DNA of 30,115 bases from UBA1765 sp045629945 (lineage in GTDB: Bacteria > Fibrobacterota > Fibrobacteria > Fibrobacterales > Fibrobacteraceae), in assembly GCA_045629945.1 (NCBI GenBank), contig JAZQSE010000031.1:1-30115 (forward strand). Reading direction: 5' to 3'. This document shows positions 23,390-30,115 of this stretch, in pieces (positions within the stretch are counted from its first letter, which is position 1; each line of letters starts with the position of its first letter). The notes beneath the pieces were generated by a model. The model was not told the DNA's origin. It saw only the letters and a list, made by a program, of their open reading frames with translations, and made no database searches. A program made the position numbers and the translations under genes.

Positions 23390-24690
23390 GATACCATTTA
23401 GCCACTTATGGCTGCCAAATGAATGAATACGATTCTGCAATGATTGCTCAGATGCTTGCGCGTTTTGGGGCAGTTTCTGTTTCTAGTCCGGAAAATGCAG
23501 ATGTTATTATTGTCAACACTTGTTCTGTTCGTGAAAAAGCCGAAGAAACGGCGATCGCTCGTATTTTTCAGTTTAAACCTGTAAAGCAGGCAAACCCTGA
23601 TCTGAAAATAATCATTGTTGGTTGTATGGCCAAAAATCGGGGAGAAGAACTTTTAAAAAAGTTAAAATTTGTTGATTTTATTGTTGGTCCTGATCAATAC
23701 CGAAAAATTCCTGAATTGTTAGAACTCCCTCAAAAAAAACGTCTAGCTTTTTTGGACTTTGACCTAGAAGAAAATTATGTTGGAGAAAGTGCAAAAATAT
23801 TAACGCCATTTAGTACGCATATAACTATCCAACGAGGTTGTAATAAGCGGTGTAGTTATTGTATAGTGCCTTATGTTCGGGGGCCAGAAAAGTATCGTTT
23901 GTCAAGTGATATTTTGCGAGAAGTAAATGAAGCGGCTGCGCAAGGTGTTTCTGAAATTATGCTTCTTGGGCAGACAGTGAATGCTTACCGGGATGGCAAT
24001 GAAACATTTGCATCGCTTTTGAATAGAGTTTCTGAAATAGAAGGGATTAAGCGTATTCGCTTTACAAGCCCACACCCCAGGCATTACACGCAGGAACTTC
24101 TAGAAGTTTTAACGCAAAATCCAAAGGTTTGCCACCATGCTCATATACCGCTTCAAAGTGGTAGTAATGCCATTTTGAAAAAAATGCGACGCCAGCACGA
24201 TATGGAAACCTATTACGGTATCATTGATTATTTACGTTCGGCAGATCCGCTTTATCATATTTCTACTGATATTATCTGTGGCTTTGTCGGTGAATCTGAA
24301 AAAGATTTTGAAGAAACTTTAGAAGCTGTAGAACGCGTACAATTTGATACCGCATTTATGTTTGTCTATAGTCCGCGTCGCGGGACTGAATCTTTCAAAG
24401 AAACTGAAATTTTAACAGAAGATGAAAAGAAAGAACGCCACACAAGGTTGACCGAAATTCAGAATGCCATAACGCTTAAACGCAATAAACTTATGCTTGG
24501 TCGCACAGAAACTTTGCTAGTTGAGCGCCTTTCTTCTCGGGATTCTTCTGAAATGATGGGAAAAACGGATAACTTTAAAAAGGTTATTTTTAAACCAGAA
24601 GGCAATGTAAAACCAGGTGATTACGTTAAATGTAAAATAGATGACATCCGTGGCTGGACATTACGAGGAACTTTAGAAACAAATGAATAA
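23386..24690 (+). CDS. miaB: tRNA-2-methylthio-N6-dimethylallyladenosine synthase MiaB
   Basis: Radical-SAM methylthiotransferase that modifies A37 of tRNAs reading UNN codons. The N-terminal UPF0004 domain holds three cluster Cys: C10 (TYGCQMNEYDS), C46 (NTCSVREKAE) and C80 (VGCMAK). The radical-SAM triad is C152, C156 and C159 in RGCNKRCSYCIVPYVRG. HIPLQSGSNAILKKMRR and the C-terminal TRAM domain (about 370-432) complete the MiaB layout. At 434 residues it has normal length. The NTCSVREKAE and VPYVRGPE forms favour MiaB over MtaB or RimO. It is coupled to the HAD gene before it and overlaps the SPOR gene after it by eight bases. Confidence 0.94.
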   Translation: MRYHLATYGCQMNEYDSAMIAQMLARFGAVSVSSPENADVIIVNTCSVREKAEETAIARIFQFKPVKQANPDLKIIIVGCMAKNRGEELLKKLKFVDFIVGPDQYRKIPELLELPQKKRLAFLDFDLEENYVGESAKILTPFSTHITIQRGCNKRCSYCIVPYVRGPEKYRLSSDILREVNEAAAQGVSEIMLLGQTVNAYRDGNETFASLLNRVSEIEGIKRIRFTSPHPRHYTQELLEVLTQNPKVCHHAHIPLQSGSNAILKKMRRQHDMETYYGIIDYLRSADPLYHISTDIICGFVGESEKDFEETLEAVERVQFDTAFMFVYSPRRGTESFKETEILTEDEKKERHTRLTEIQNAITLKRNKLMLGRTETLLVERLSSRDSSEMMGKTDNFKKVIFKPEGNVKPGDYVKCKIDDIRGWTLRGTLETNE

Positions 24691-25504
24691 AAAATTCTGG
24701 TTTGTATTCTGCTTATTGATTTCTTGTTCTGCTTTTTCTTATACACTTGTTGATGCAGAAAGGGCTTATGTTGCAAAAAATTGGGCACTTGCAAATACAG
24801 CGTATGCAGAAGTTTGTCCAACGCTTGAAGGAAATAAACAAATCGCTTGTTCGTATTGGCAGATTTTAGCTTTAAGTCAAACTGGGAAATCAAGAGAATT
24901 TCAAAAAGCAGGTGAAATGCTTGATAGTTTGATTCAGAAAATTTCACCAAGAGATACGCTTTATTCTGATTTGGTAATGACTCGTGCTCAATTTGAAATT
25001 TATTTGAAAAAGTATGCAAAAGCAAGAGAGTCTTTACTCCATGCAAAAGAAACATCTAAAGATTCTGTTTCTTCTGTTTTGTTGCAGGTGTGTGCTTTGC
25101 TTGAAAAGTCAGACCCTTCTCTTGAAACAAAAGAGCTTTGTGCTGGTTTAAAAAATCCAACAAGTGCTGTTGATTCTATTGCAATAGCTCCTAAAGATAC
25201 TTTACAGAAAAAAGTAGATTCGTCAGTTATTTTTCAAGACAATGTAAAGGCTCCTGAAAAGTCTTTAGAAACTCTTTATGTTTTGCAATTAGGTGCTTTT
25301 TCAAAAAGAGAAAACGCTGAAACCTTGCAAAAAGCTTTAGATAGCCGTGGGATAGAAACGGTAATTGTTGAAAAAAAATCTTCTGAAAGAAATTTGTTTT
25401 TAGTGCATTCAAAAAACGCTTTTTCAAAAGAAGATGCGGAAAAATACGGGCAAAAAGTTTTTTCTCCATTAGAAATGGATTTTTCTCTCGTAAAAAAAGA
25501 TTGA
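24683..25504 (+). CDS. Exported TPR-like protein with C-terminal SPOR domain
   Basis: A 273-residue exported protein. The signal peptide is MNKKFWFVFCLLISCSAFS. Residues 25-150 are helical and TPR-like (AERAYVAKNWALANTAYAEV, ARESLLHAKE). A linker rich in Asp, Ser and Lys precedes a SPOR domain at about 193-265, with LYVLQLGAFSKRENAETLQKAL and then EDAEKYGQKVF. SPOR domains bind denuded glycan strands of septal peptidoglycan, so a cell-division or envelope role is likely. It is the last gene of the long co-directional run and is coupled to miaB by an eight-base overlap. Confidence 0.8.
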   Translation: MNKKFWFVFCLLISCSAFSYTLVDAERAYVAKNWALANTAYAEVCPTLEGNKQIACSYWQILALSQTGKSREFQKAGEMLDSLIQKISPRDTLYSDLVMTRAQFEIYLKKYAKARESLLHAKETSKDSVSSVLLQVCALLEKSDPSLETKELCAGLKNPTSAVDSIAIAPKDTLQKKVDSSVIFQDNVKAPEKSLETLYVLQLGAFSKRENAETLQKALDSRGIETVIVEKKSSERNLFLVHSKNAFSKEDAEKYGQKVFSPLEMDFSLVKKD

Positions 25505-25529
25505 TAATGCAAAAAAACGAAACTTTCTC

Positions 25530-25557
25530 TTTCCAAAAAGAAAAAGTTTTCTATATT
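25530..25557 (+). promoter_or_regulatory. Promoter of tRNA-Leu(CAA)
   Basis: TATATT at 25552-25557 followed by TTG, 15 bases before the tRNA. A possible weak -35 (TTTCCA 25530-25535) lies at 16-base spacing. The upstream bases 25519-25551 form an imperfect hairpin that may serve the preceding gene. Confidence 0.45.
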
Positions 25558-25572
25558 TTGAACACTTCCCCA

Positions 25573-25656
25573 GCCGGGGTGGTGAAATTGGTAGACGCGC
25601 CGGACTCAAAATCCGGTAGAGGTGACTCTGTGAGGGTTCGATTCCCTCCCCCGGCA
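25573..25656 (+). tRNA. tRNA-Leu (anticodon CAA)
   Basis: An 84-base class II tRNA. The acceptor stem is GCCGGGG with CCCCGGC and discriminator A, the D-arm region is TGAAATTGGTAGACGCG, and the anticodon arm CCGGACTCAAAATCCGG has loop anticodon CAA. A long variable arm (GAGGTGACTCTGTG region) and the T-loop GGTTCGATTCC follow. CCA is not encoded. It reads UUG codons. Confidence 0.96.
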
Positions 25657-25680
25657 TAAATTTTTATTGCGAGGTCCTGT

Positions 25681-26427
25681 ATGTCGATTTCGTCCAAAAT
25701 TCTACCAGTAATTTTTCTAGCAGTTGCTTTTGTTTTTGCTCAGGACGATTCAGACTTTCCTTTTGATGAAGGGGCTTCTTCTTACTCTTCTGAATTATCC
25801 GAAACTTCTGATTCTTTTGATTCTGATGAACAAGCTCCATCTGCTGTTGGAACTGCTACTGCAACATCTGGAGAATGGGAAGGTTTCCAATACGAAGAAA
25901 TGGGACTTACTCAGTGGGAATTTCAAGAAGCTAAAGAAAAAGGCATTTCTAGAGAAAAATTGACTCAATTGGTAGAAATGGGAGTCCGCCCTTCAGAATA
26001 TTTACAACAACCTTGGGTTCGTTTAGGCGTATCTGAACAAGAATGGTTAGAACAGCGTACACAAGGTCTTGAAGATTCTGATATTGACCGTTCTTATCGT
26101 AATCGTTCTGGTGACCAGAATTATGCTTACCTTTCATTGCTTGTTCCAAGTCTTTACCAATGGTACTCTGGCCAGAATGTAAAGGCTATCTGGATGGACG
26201 CTATTTGGGTTGGTGGCGTTGGTACCTTGGCTTATTTGGCTGCAACAGAAGATACTAATGTTTGGATGTATGCTCTTATTCCTGTAATCGGAGCTCATGT
26301 TTGGTCTTTTATAGATGCTTTCTTTGGAACCCAATGGGATAACAACCCAGACGCTAACCGTTTTAGTTTTGGTGTTACACCGACATTAAATCAAGGCGTG
26401 GCCAGCATGTTTATGATGCGGTTCTAA
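25681..26427 (+). CDS. Membrane protein with acidic Ser-rich N-terminal region (DUF5683-like C-terminus)
   Basis: A 248-residue protein. A signal peptide (MSISSKILPVIFLAVAFVFAQ) is followed by about 45 residues rich in Asp, Glu and Ser. Then comes a helical part with two similar units (MGLTQWEFQEAKEKGISREKL and LGVSEQEWLEQRTQGLEDSDI). The C-terminus is membrane-like, with SLLVPSLYQWYSGQNVKAIWMDAIWVGGVGTLAYLA and MYALIPVIGAHVWSFIDAFF. The P-x-x-xQWYSGQ..KA pattern recalls the PGGGQxYN..KG motif of the protein at 13384, so the two may be distant relatives. Function unknown. GAGG lies upstream of the ATG. panD follows after one base. Confidence 0.6.
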   Translation: MSISSKILPVIFLAVAFVFAQDDSDFPFDEGASSYSSELSETSDSFDSDEQAPSAVGTATATSGEWEGFQYEEMGLTQWEFQEAKEKGISREKLTQLVEMGVRPSEYLQQPWVRLGVSEQEWLEQRTQGLEDSDIDRSYRNRSGDQNYAYLSLLVPSLYQWYSGQNVKAIWMDAIWVGGVGTLAYLAATEDTNVWMYALIPVIGAHVWSFIDAFFGTQWDNNPDANRFSFGVTPTLNQGVASMFMMRF

Positions 26428-26428
26428 C

Positions 26429-26779
26429 ATGACTGTTGAATTAATGAAATGTAAAATTCATCGGGCAACAGTAACCGATGCAAATTTAAATTACGAAGGT
26501 TCCATAACAATTGATAGTGCTTTAATGGAAGCCGCAGGTCTTTTTCCATTTGAAAAAGTTAGCATACTAGATGTGACAAATGGAGCAAGATTTGATACTT
26601 ATGTTATAGAAGGAAATCGAGATTCTGGTGTTATTTGTTTGAATGGGGCTGCCGCTAGATTAGTTCAGAAAGGCGATTTAGTTATTATTGTAGCTTATGC
26701 AGCAATGACTCCTGAAGAAGCTAAAACATGGAATCCGACAGTTGTTAAAGTTGATTCTCAAAATAAAATTTTGGAATGA
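26429..26779 (+). CDS. panD: Aspartate 1-decarboxylase
   Basis: Pyruvoyl enzyme that turns aspartate into beta-alanine for pantothenate and coenzyme A. The 116-residue proenzyme self-cleaves between Gly24 and Ser25 in NYEGSITID. Lys9 and His11 in KCKIHRATVT and GAAARLVQKGDLVIIVAYA near the end are diagnostic. The chosen start puts Lys9 and Ser25 at the same positions as in the well-studied enzymes, which supports it. The gene starts one base after the preceding membrane-protein gene and ends at a terminator. No other pantothenate gene is in the window. Confidence 0.96.
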   Translation: MTVELMKCKIHRATVTDANLNYEGSITIDSALMEAAGLFPFEKVSILDVTNGARFDTYVIEGNRDSGVICLNGAAARLVQKGDLVIIVAYAAMTPEEAKTWNPTVVKVDSQNKILE

Positions 26780-26802
26780 ATTTGAATAAAGTTTAAAGAG
26801 CA

Positions 26803-26832
26803 AGGCGAAACAAATCAGGTTTCGCTTTTTTT
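26803..26832 (+). terminator. Terminator of panD, inside the end of the convergent gene
   Basis: GCGAAAC 26805-26811 pairs with GTTTCGC 26819-26825 around a seven-base loop, followed by T7. It lies 25 bases after the panD stop. Most of it, including the T tract, is also the last codons of the minus-strand flippase-like gene (stop at 26815). Confidence 0.8.
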
Positions 26833-27780
26833 ATTGTTCTTGAGAACAAGGAATACTATTGCTCCTTGAGAGGCTTGGAATAAAAGTGGGATATAGCCTA
26901 GTAATGTAGAAGCTAAAACAATATCGGCTTCGATTCCTAAAAGTCCAGAATAAAGACTTACTTGAATGTTTTCACGCACGCCAATTCCGTTTATTGAAAT
27001 GGGGAGCATTGTAAATGTGACCATAATGGTTGTAAAAACAGTAATGATAGCTAAATCAATATTAATTCCTACCGCTTTAAAGTAAGCGTAATGAATGATA
27101 ATCGTCACTACTTGTAGGATTATAGAATCAATTCCTGATTTCCAGAATGCTTTTGGGTGTTTTCGATAAATAGCAAAAGCTTGTTGTAATTTTAAGAGGA
27201 AAGGAATTTTTTGGAAAAGTTTATCTGGGATTTTTATTTTATCTGAAAAAAGACCTGCGAAAATAATTAAGATTGCAAGCAGAGTCACTATGCTTACAGT
27301 AATAGTGTAGGGGAGTGGTATATTGTATTTTGAAATGACAAAAGGAATGGCTATGAAAAAGCTTAAGAACATAGCCAAAAGTCCCATGACTCTTGAAATC
27401 ATAACGGCAGCGACTGAGTTTGCTGTATTGCCAAAACGTTTTCCAAAGGCAATTGTTTTTACAGCATCGCCACCGAAACCACTAGGGAGTAAATTATTGA
27501 AAAAATAACCTAAAGCAATGTAAGAATAAAACGTTCTGAATTTTATTTTTTTTCCATCGTTTAATAAAAGACCGCGCCAACGATTCGCTTGGATTGCCAT
27601 TAAAATAATGGTTAAGACTAAAATAAAAGCCATCCAAGGGCAAGTTTCTTTTTGCCAATTTTCTAAAACATTGCTGATGGGGATTTTATTAAACAAGTAA
27701 GCTAGTCCAGAAAAAGTGACAACAAACTTCAGAACCGTAAAGATTCTTTGTGTTGTTGTTTTTTTCTTAGAAGAATTCAT
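26815..27780 (-). CDS. Flippase-like integral membrane protein (LPG synthase TM-region family)
   Basis: A 321-residue protein with about eight membrane segments. The family marks are FFNNLLPSGFGGDAVKTIAFGKRFG near residues 93-117 (LP-S-x-GGD) and MLPISINGIGVREN near 257-270 (the PxxxxGxGxREN block). These are the hallmarks of the family that includes the membrane half of MprF and AglD-type proteins, thought to move lipids or lipid-linked glycans. It has no synthase domain, so the substrate is unknown. The gene lies 24 bases downstream of murA but has its own TATATT only six bases before the ATG and no Shine-Dalgarno sequence. Confidence 0.85.
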   Translation of the reverse strand: MNSSKKKTTTQRIFTVLKFVVTFSGLAYLFNKIPISNVLENWQKETCPWMAFILVLTIILMAIQANRWRGLLLNDGKKIKFRTFYSYIALGYFFNNLLPSGFGGDAVKTIAFGKRFGNTANSVAAVMISRVMGLLAMFLSFFIAIPFVISKYNIPLPYTITVSIVTLLAILIIFAGLFSDKIKIPDKLFQKIPFLLKLQQAFAIYRKHPKAFWKSGIDSIILQVVTIIIHYAYFKAVGINIDLAIITVFTTIMVTFTMLPISINGIGVRENIQVSLYSGLLGIEADIVLASTLLGYIPLLFQASQGAIVFLVLKNNKKSET

Positions 27781-27786
27781 TGCTCT

Positions 27787-27792
27787 AATATA
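27787..27792 (-). promoter_or_regulatory. -10 element of the flippase-like gene
   Basis: TATATT on the minus strand, then AGAGCA and ATG. The whole element lies in the 24-base gap after murA, and a possible -35 (TTGGCA at 15-base spacing) overlaps the murA end. A leaderless start is predicted. Confidence 0.4.
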
Positions 27793-27804
27793 AATTTTAT
27801 AATG

Positions 27805-29076
27805 TTATGCCAATTCTGGTCTGATTCTTAAAACAGATGCTCCGAGTTTTGCCATTTTAGCTTCAAAATCTTCATAGCCACGATCAAGATGATAAATACG
27901 GCTTATGGTTGTTTCACCTTCGGCAATTAAACCAGATAGCACAAGGGCAGCACTGGCACGTAAGTCAGAAGCCATAACGTCAGCGCCTTCAAGAGATTTT
28001 CCACCAATGATTGTTGCAGTGTTCCCATTTAACTGAATGTCAGCACCAAGGCGTTTTAATTCAGCAATGTGTGTGAATCTATCATGGTAGATTGTGTCCT
28101 GAATAAGGCTATTCCCTTCTATTGAAGCAAGAGTAGCCATTAATGGAGCTTGTAAATCTGTTGGGAATCCTGGGTAAGGAAGCGTTGTAACACTAATCGG
28201 TTTCAGAGTCTTGTTTCTAGCATCTACTTCAACCCATGAATCACCGATGGTAACATCACAACCGATTTCTTTGAAAACATTTAGCACGGCCATAATATGC
28301 TCAGGAACCATGTGAGTGACTTTTACTCGCCCACGTGTGATAACTGCTCCACAGAGGAATGTTCCTGCTTCAATTCTGTCGGCAATAGTTTCCCCGTTTC
28401 CCGGAGTTAAAGACTCGACACCTTGGATGGTTAAAGTTCTTGTTCCGCGGCCTTGTATTTTAGCACCCATAGAAATGAGATAATCTACAAGGTTGTCTAT
28501 TTCTGGTTCTATAGCTGCGTTCTGAAGAATGCTTTCGCCTTCGGCTAAAGTGGCTGCTAATAATAAATTAACTGTTGCGCCCACACTTGAAATTGGAAAG
28601 TGGAATGTGCCGCCTTTTAAACGGCCTTCACAAGTTGCTTCAACATAGCCATGAGTAATGTTGATTTTAGCCCCAAGAGCTTCTAGTCCTTTTAAATGCA
28701 AATCAATCGGGCGAGGCCCCCAGGCACAACCTCCAGGAAGTGATACACGGCAACGTCCAAATCTTGCAACTAAAGGGCCTAAAACATAGAAGCTAGCACG
28801 CATTGTCTTTACTAGTTCATAAGGCGCTTCCAAATGGTTTGCACCTCTTGTATCAATGCGTAATTTGTGATTTTCGCCATCAATACGACACCCGATAATG
28901 CGTAAAACATCGGACATGGTTTTCATGTCTTTTAAATGAGGAACATTTGAAATTTCAGAGACGCCATCTGCAAGCAATGCGGCTGGCATAATGGCGAGAA
29001 CGGCATTTTTTGCTCCAGCAATTTCTACTTCACCATCGAGAGGCTTTTGTACAGCAGGTACAAGAAACTTGTCCAT
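27805..29076 (-). CDS. murA: UDP-N-acetylglucosamine 1-carboxyvinyltransferase MurA
   Basis: First committed step of peptidoglycan synthesis: moves enolpyruvyl from phosphoenolpyruvate to UDP-GlcNAc. It is full length at 423 residues. Lys23 and Asn24 are in GAKNAVLA. The loop Cys117 in SLPGGCAWGPRPIDLHL is the residue attacked by fosfomycin, so the enzyme is the Cys form. PYPGFPTDLQAP and ASDLRASAALVLSGL are further family blocks. GGAG lies eight bases before the ATG. The gene begins two bases after the stop of the GYF/RDD gene, so the two are probably cotranscribed. Confidence 0.97.
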   Translation of the reverse strand: MDKFLVPAVQKPLDGEVEIAGAKNAVLAIMPAALLADGVSEISNVPHLKDMKTMSDVLRIIGCRIDGENHKLRIDTRGANHLEAPYELVKTMRASFYVLGPLVARFGRCRVSLPGGCAWGPRPIDLHLKGLEALGAKINITHGYVEATCEGRLKGGTFHFPISSVGATVNLLLAATLAEGESILQNAAIEPEIDNLVDYLISMGAKIQGRGTRTLTIQGVESLTPGNGETIADRIEAGTFLCGAVITRGRVKVTHMVPEHIMAVLNVFKEIGCDVTIGDSWVEVDARNKTLKPISVTTLPYPGFPTDLQAPLMATLASIEGNSLIQDTIYHDRFTHIAELKRLGADIQLNGNTATIIGGKSLEGADVMASDLRASAALVLSGLIAEGETTISRIYHLDRGYEDFEAKMAKLGASVLRIRPELA

Positions 29077-29078
29077 TT

Positions 29079-29831
29079 TTATTTCTCCGAATTTTTATAA
29101 ACGACCCGAGTTTTTGCCACCCAATCATGAAAAGTTCTTTTTTCTGGGTCAACTAAAGCGACAATGTAAGCGAGTCCATATAAGTAAACAAATGAAAAAG
29201 AAGAAAGAGAAGCGCAAAAAAAGCGCAACAACGAACCTTTTAGACCAAGGCGTGTACCATCAGCACGGATAATCTTTATTTTAAGTAGTAATTTCCCGGG
29301 AGTGGCGTCAAACTTCCAATTGCATAAAAAGAAATAAAGAAATTGTGTAATGGAAGTAAGCCATAGAAAAAGTTGCATACCACGTGCTTGAAATAGTTCT
29401 AGCAGTTTGTCATTTTCTTGCAATTCTTCTGGAGAAAGTGAGAAAAAAGCACTAATGGCGGCTGTGTCTAATAAGCCTGTATAATGCAATAGCATCATTG
29501 TGATACAAGCAATAATTGTCAAAATACAAATGTCGATAGAGTACGCCAAAGCTCTTATCCAGAATCCGGCAAATTGATTTTGTTTTACCTGGATTTTCTT
29601 TTCTTGAATTAACGCTTCTAAAGTTTGTTGGATAATAATGTTAGCTTGTTCTTTTTCAATTTCGGCTTTTAATTCTTTCCAAAGTTTCCAATCGGCAAGA
29701 CCTGTATGCCAAACAAGCGTTTCGTCTGTAATGATTTTGCGTTCTACCAATTCCAATATATCTTCTTTAGAAAAAGGGCCTTGTCGCCTATCATCAGAAG
29801 TAATAGATTCGTCAATATAATACCAATTCAT
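29079..29831 (-). CDS. GYF-like plus RDD-domain membrane protein
   Basis: A 250-residue protein. Residues 1-50 match the small GYF_2-type domain (MNWYYIDE, QGPFSKEDILELVERKIITDETLVWHTGLADWKLW). A Gln-rich helical linker leads to an RDD domain from about 92: FAGFWIRALAYSIDICIL, a loop, a membrane segment near 150-168, FDATPGKLLLKIKIIRADGTRLG, and FHDWVAKTRVVY at the end. RDD proteins are poorly understood, and some act in ion exchange. The pairing of these two domains is common in uncharacterised bacterial proteins. It is the first gene of the unit with murA. No clear promoter or ribosome-binding site is visible before its ATG. Confidence 0.8.
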   Translation of the reverse strand: MNWYYIDESITSDDRRQGPFSKEDILELVERKIITDETLVWHTGLADWKLWKELKAEIEKEQANIIIQQTLEALIQEKKIQVKQNQFAGFWIRALAYSIDICILTIIACITMMLLHYTGLLDTAAISAFFSLSPEELQENDKLLELFQARGMQLFLWLTSITQFLYFFLCNWKFDATPGKLLLKIKIIRADGTRLGLKGSLLRFFCASLSSFSFVYLYGLAYIVALVDPEKRTFHDWVAKTRVVYKNSEK

Positions 29832-29894
29832 AATAATCTTAAATTTAGAAAGTTCTTGGAAAAAATAGGAAATGCTTGGCTGAGAAAAGGTTAT

Positions 29895-29938
29895 TTTCTA
29901 TAAAACTCTACAAGCGAGAGTCGCGGCAGATGAGCTTG
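29895..29938. repeat. 44-base direct repeat, copy 1
   Basis: Begins TTTCTATAAAACTCTACAAG and ends GATGAGCTTG, and is identical to 29968-30011. Each copy contains a short inverted pair ACTCT/AGAGT. The sequence is GC-richer than the genes nearby and codes for nothing I can recognise. Confidence 0.85.
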
Positions 29939-29967
29939 CTCAATCTGACATGACCGAGCGCCGGAAG

Positions 29968-30011
29968 TTTCTATAAAACTCTACAAGCGAGAGTCGCGGC
30001 AGATGAGCTTG
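29968..30011. repeat. 44-base direct repeat, copy 2
   Basis: Exact second copy, 73 bases after the first. The 29 bases between the copies are unrelated to the repeat. It runs straight into the palindromic element that follows. Confidence 0.85.
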
Positions 30012-30097
30012 TCATGGCGAGGAGTCTTTTAAGACGACGTGGCCATCTGTTGGCAAGTAGATTGCTTCTGTCGTTTTCCTCCATCGCGAGTGACAAG
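30008..30097. repeat. Palindromic dispersed-repeat element
   Basis: About 90 bases framed by CTTGTCA (30008-30014) and TGACAAG (30091-30097). Inside are further imperfect inverted parts: GGCGAGGAG against CTCCATCGCGAG, and CGACGTGGCCATCT against AGATTGCTTCTGTCG. It resembles the widespread intergenic repeats of the form GTCATTGCGAGGAG...CAATCT...AGATTG...CTCCTCGCAATGAC found in many bacterial genomes. No transposase is present, so if mobile it depends on a partner elsewhere. Confidence 0.6.
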
Positions 30098-30115
30098 AAT
30101 CGCGTGCAAGTGTAC

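Noticed and set aside
25469..25657. Minus-strand frame starting MPGEGIEPSQSH across the leucine tRNA
   Set aside because: This is the well-known false protein produced by translating a class II tRNA on the opposite strand. The tRNA-Leu(CAA) explains the sequence.
29895..30011. CRISPR-like repeat-spacer-repeat
   Set aside because: Only two repeats of 44 bases with a single 29-base gap, no cas genes, and continuity with a palindromic dispersed element.

Overview
The window is an AT-rich stretch of core bacterial chromosome, dominated by housekeeping genes with a thin layer of secreted and outer-membrane proteins of unknown role. Several features point to a Gram-negative member of the Fibrobacterota/FCB side of the tree. 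There are outer-membrane beta-barrel-like proteins ending in Phe, lipoproteins, a BamE-like lipoprotein, DUF5683-like membrane proteins and a Bacteroidota-style ParE/ParC pair. The recA promoter carries a perfect match to TGCNCN4GTGCA, the LexA operator I recall as described for Fibrobacter succinogenes. The -10 element seen repeatedly is TATATT, often followed by TG. The base composition looks lower in GC than I recall for F. succinogenes, so I infer a relative rather than that species.

Layout. 1-2773: accessory surface region, with a truncated kelch-like protein (probable frameshift), a small multi-pass membrane protein, a lipoprotein and an OMP-like protein. 3159-6301: der-plsY-gpsA (ribosome-assembly GTPase, then two glycerophospholipid enzymes), closed by a strong terminator. 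6316-7121: a decayed small minus-strand gene and two identical tRNA-Leu(GAG) genes, each with its own terminator. 7130-8833: tpiA-secG and a BamE-like lipoprotein. 8986-10638: an OMP-like protein and a convergent, overlapping secreted protein. 10886-13254: cinA-recA, with recA under its own SOS-type promoter. 13384-14415: a DUF5683-like membrane protein. 14417-19378: parE-parC-slyD. 19623-25504: one long co-directional run (sugar nucleotidyltransferase, maf, RodZ-like, hisB, HAD phosphatase, miaB, SPOR protein) with 4-8 base overlaps at several joints. 25573-26779: tRNA-Leu(CAA), a second membrane protein of the DUF5683-like kind, and panD. 26815-29831: GYF/RDD protein, murA and a flippase-like membrane protein on the minus strand. 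29895-30115: tandem 44-base repeats and a palindromic dispersed element.

I found no defence system, CRISPR array, prophage or transposase. The most informative signals are the SOS operator on recA, a set of genes whose -10 box sits only 6-10 bases before the start codon (probable leaderless mRNAs), and four places where a single-base indel would restore normal gene ends. The last pattern means either real gene decay or homopolymer errors in the assembly, and it should be settled before any of the overlaps are interpreted.
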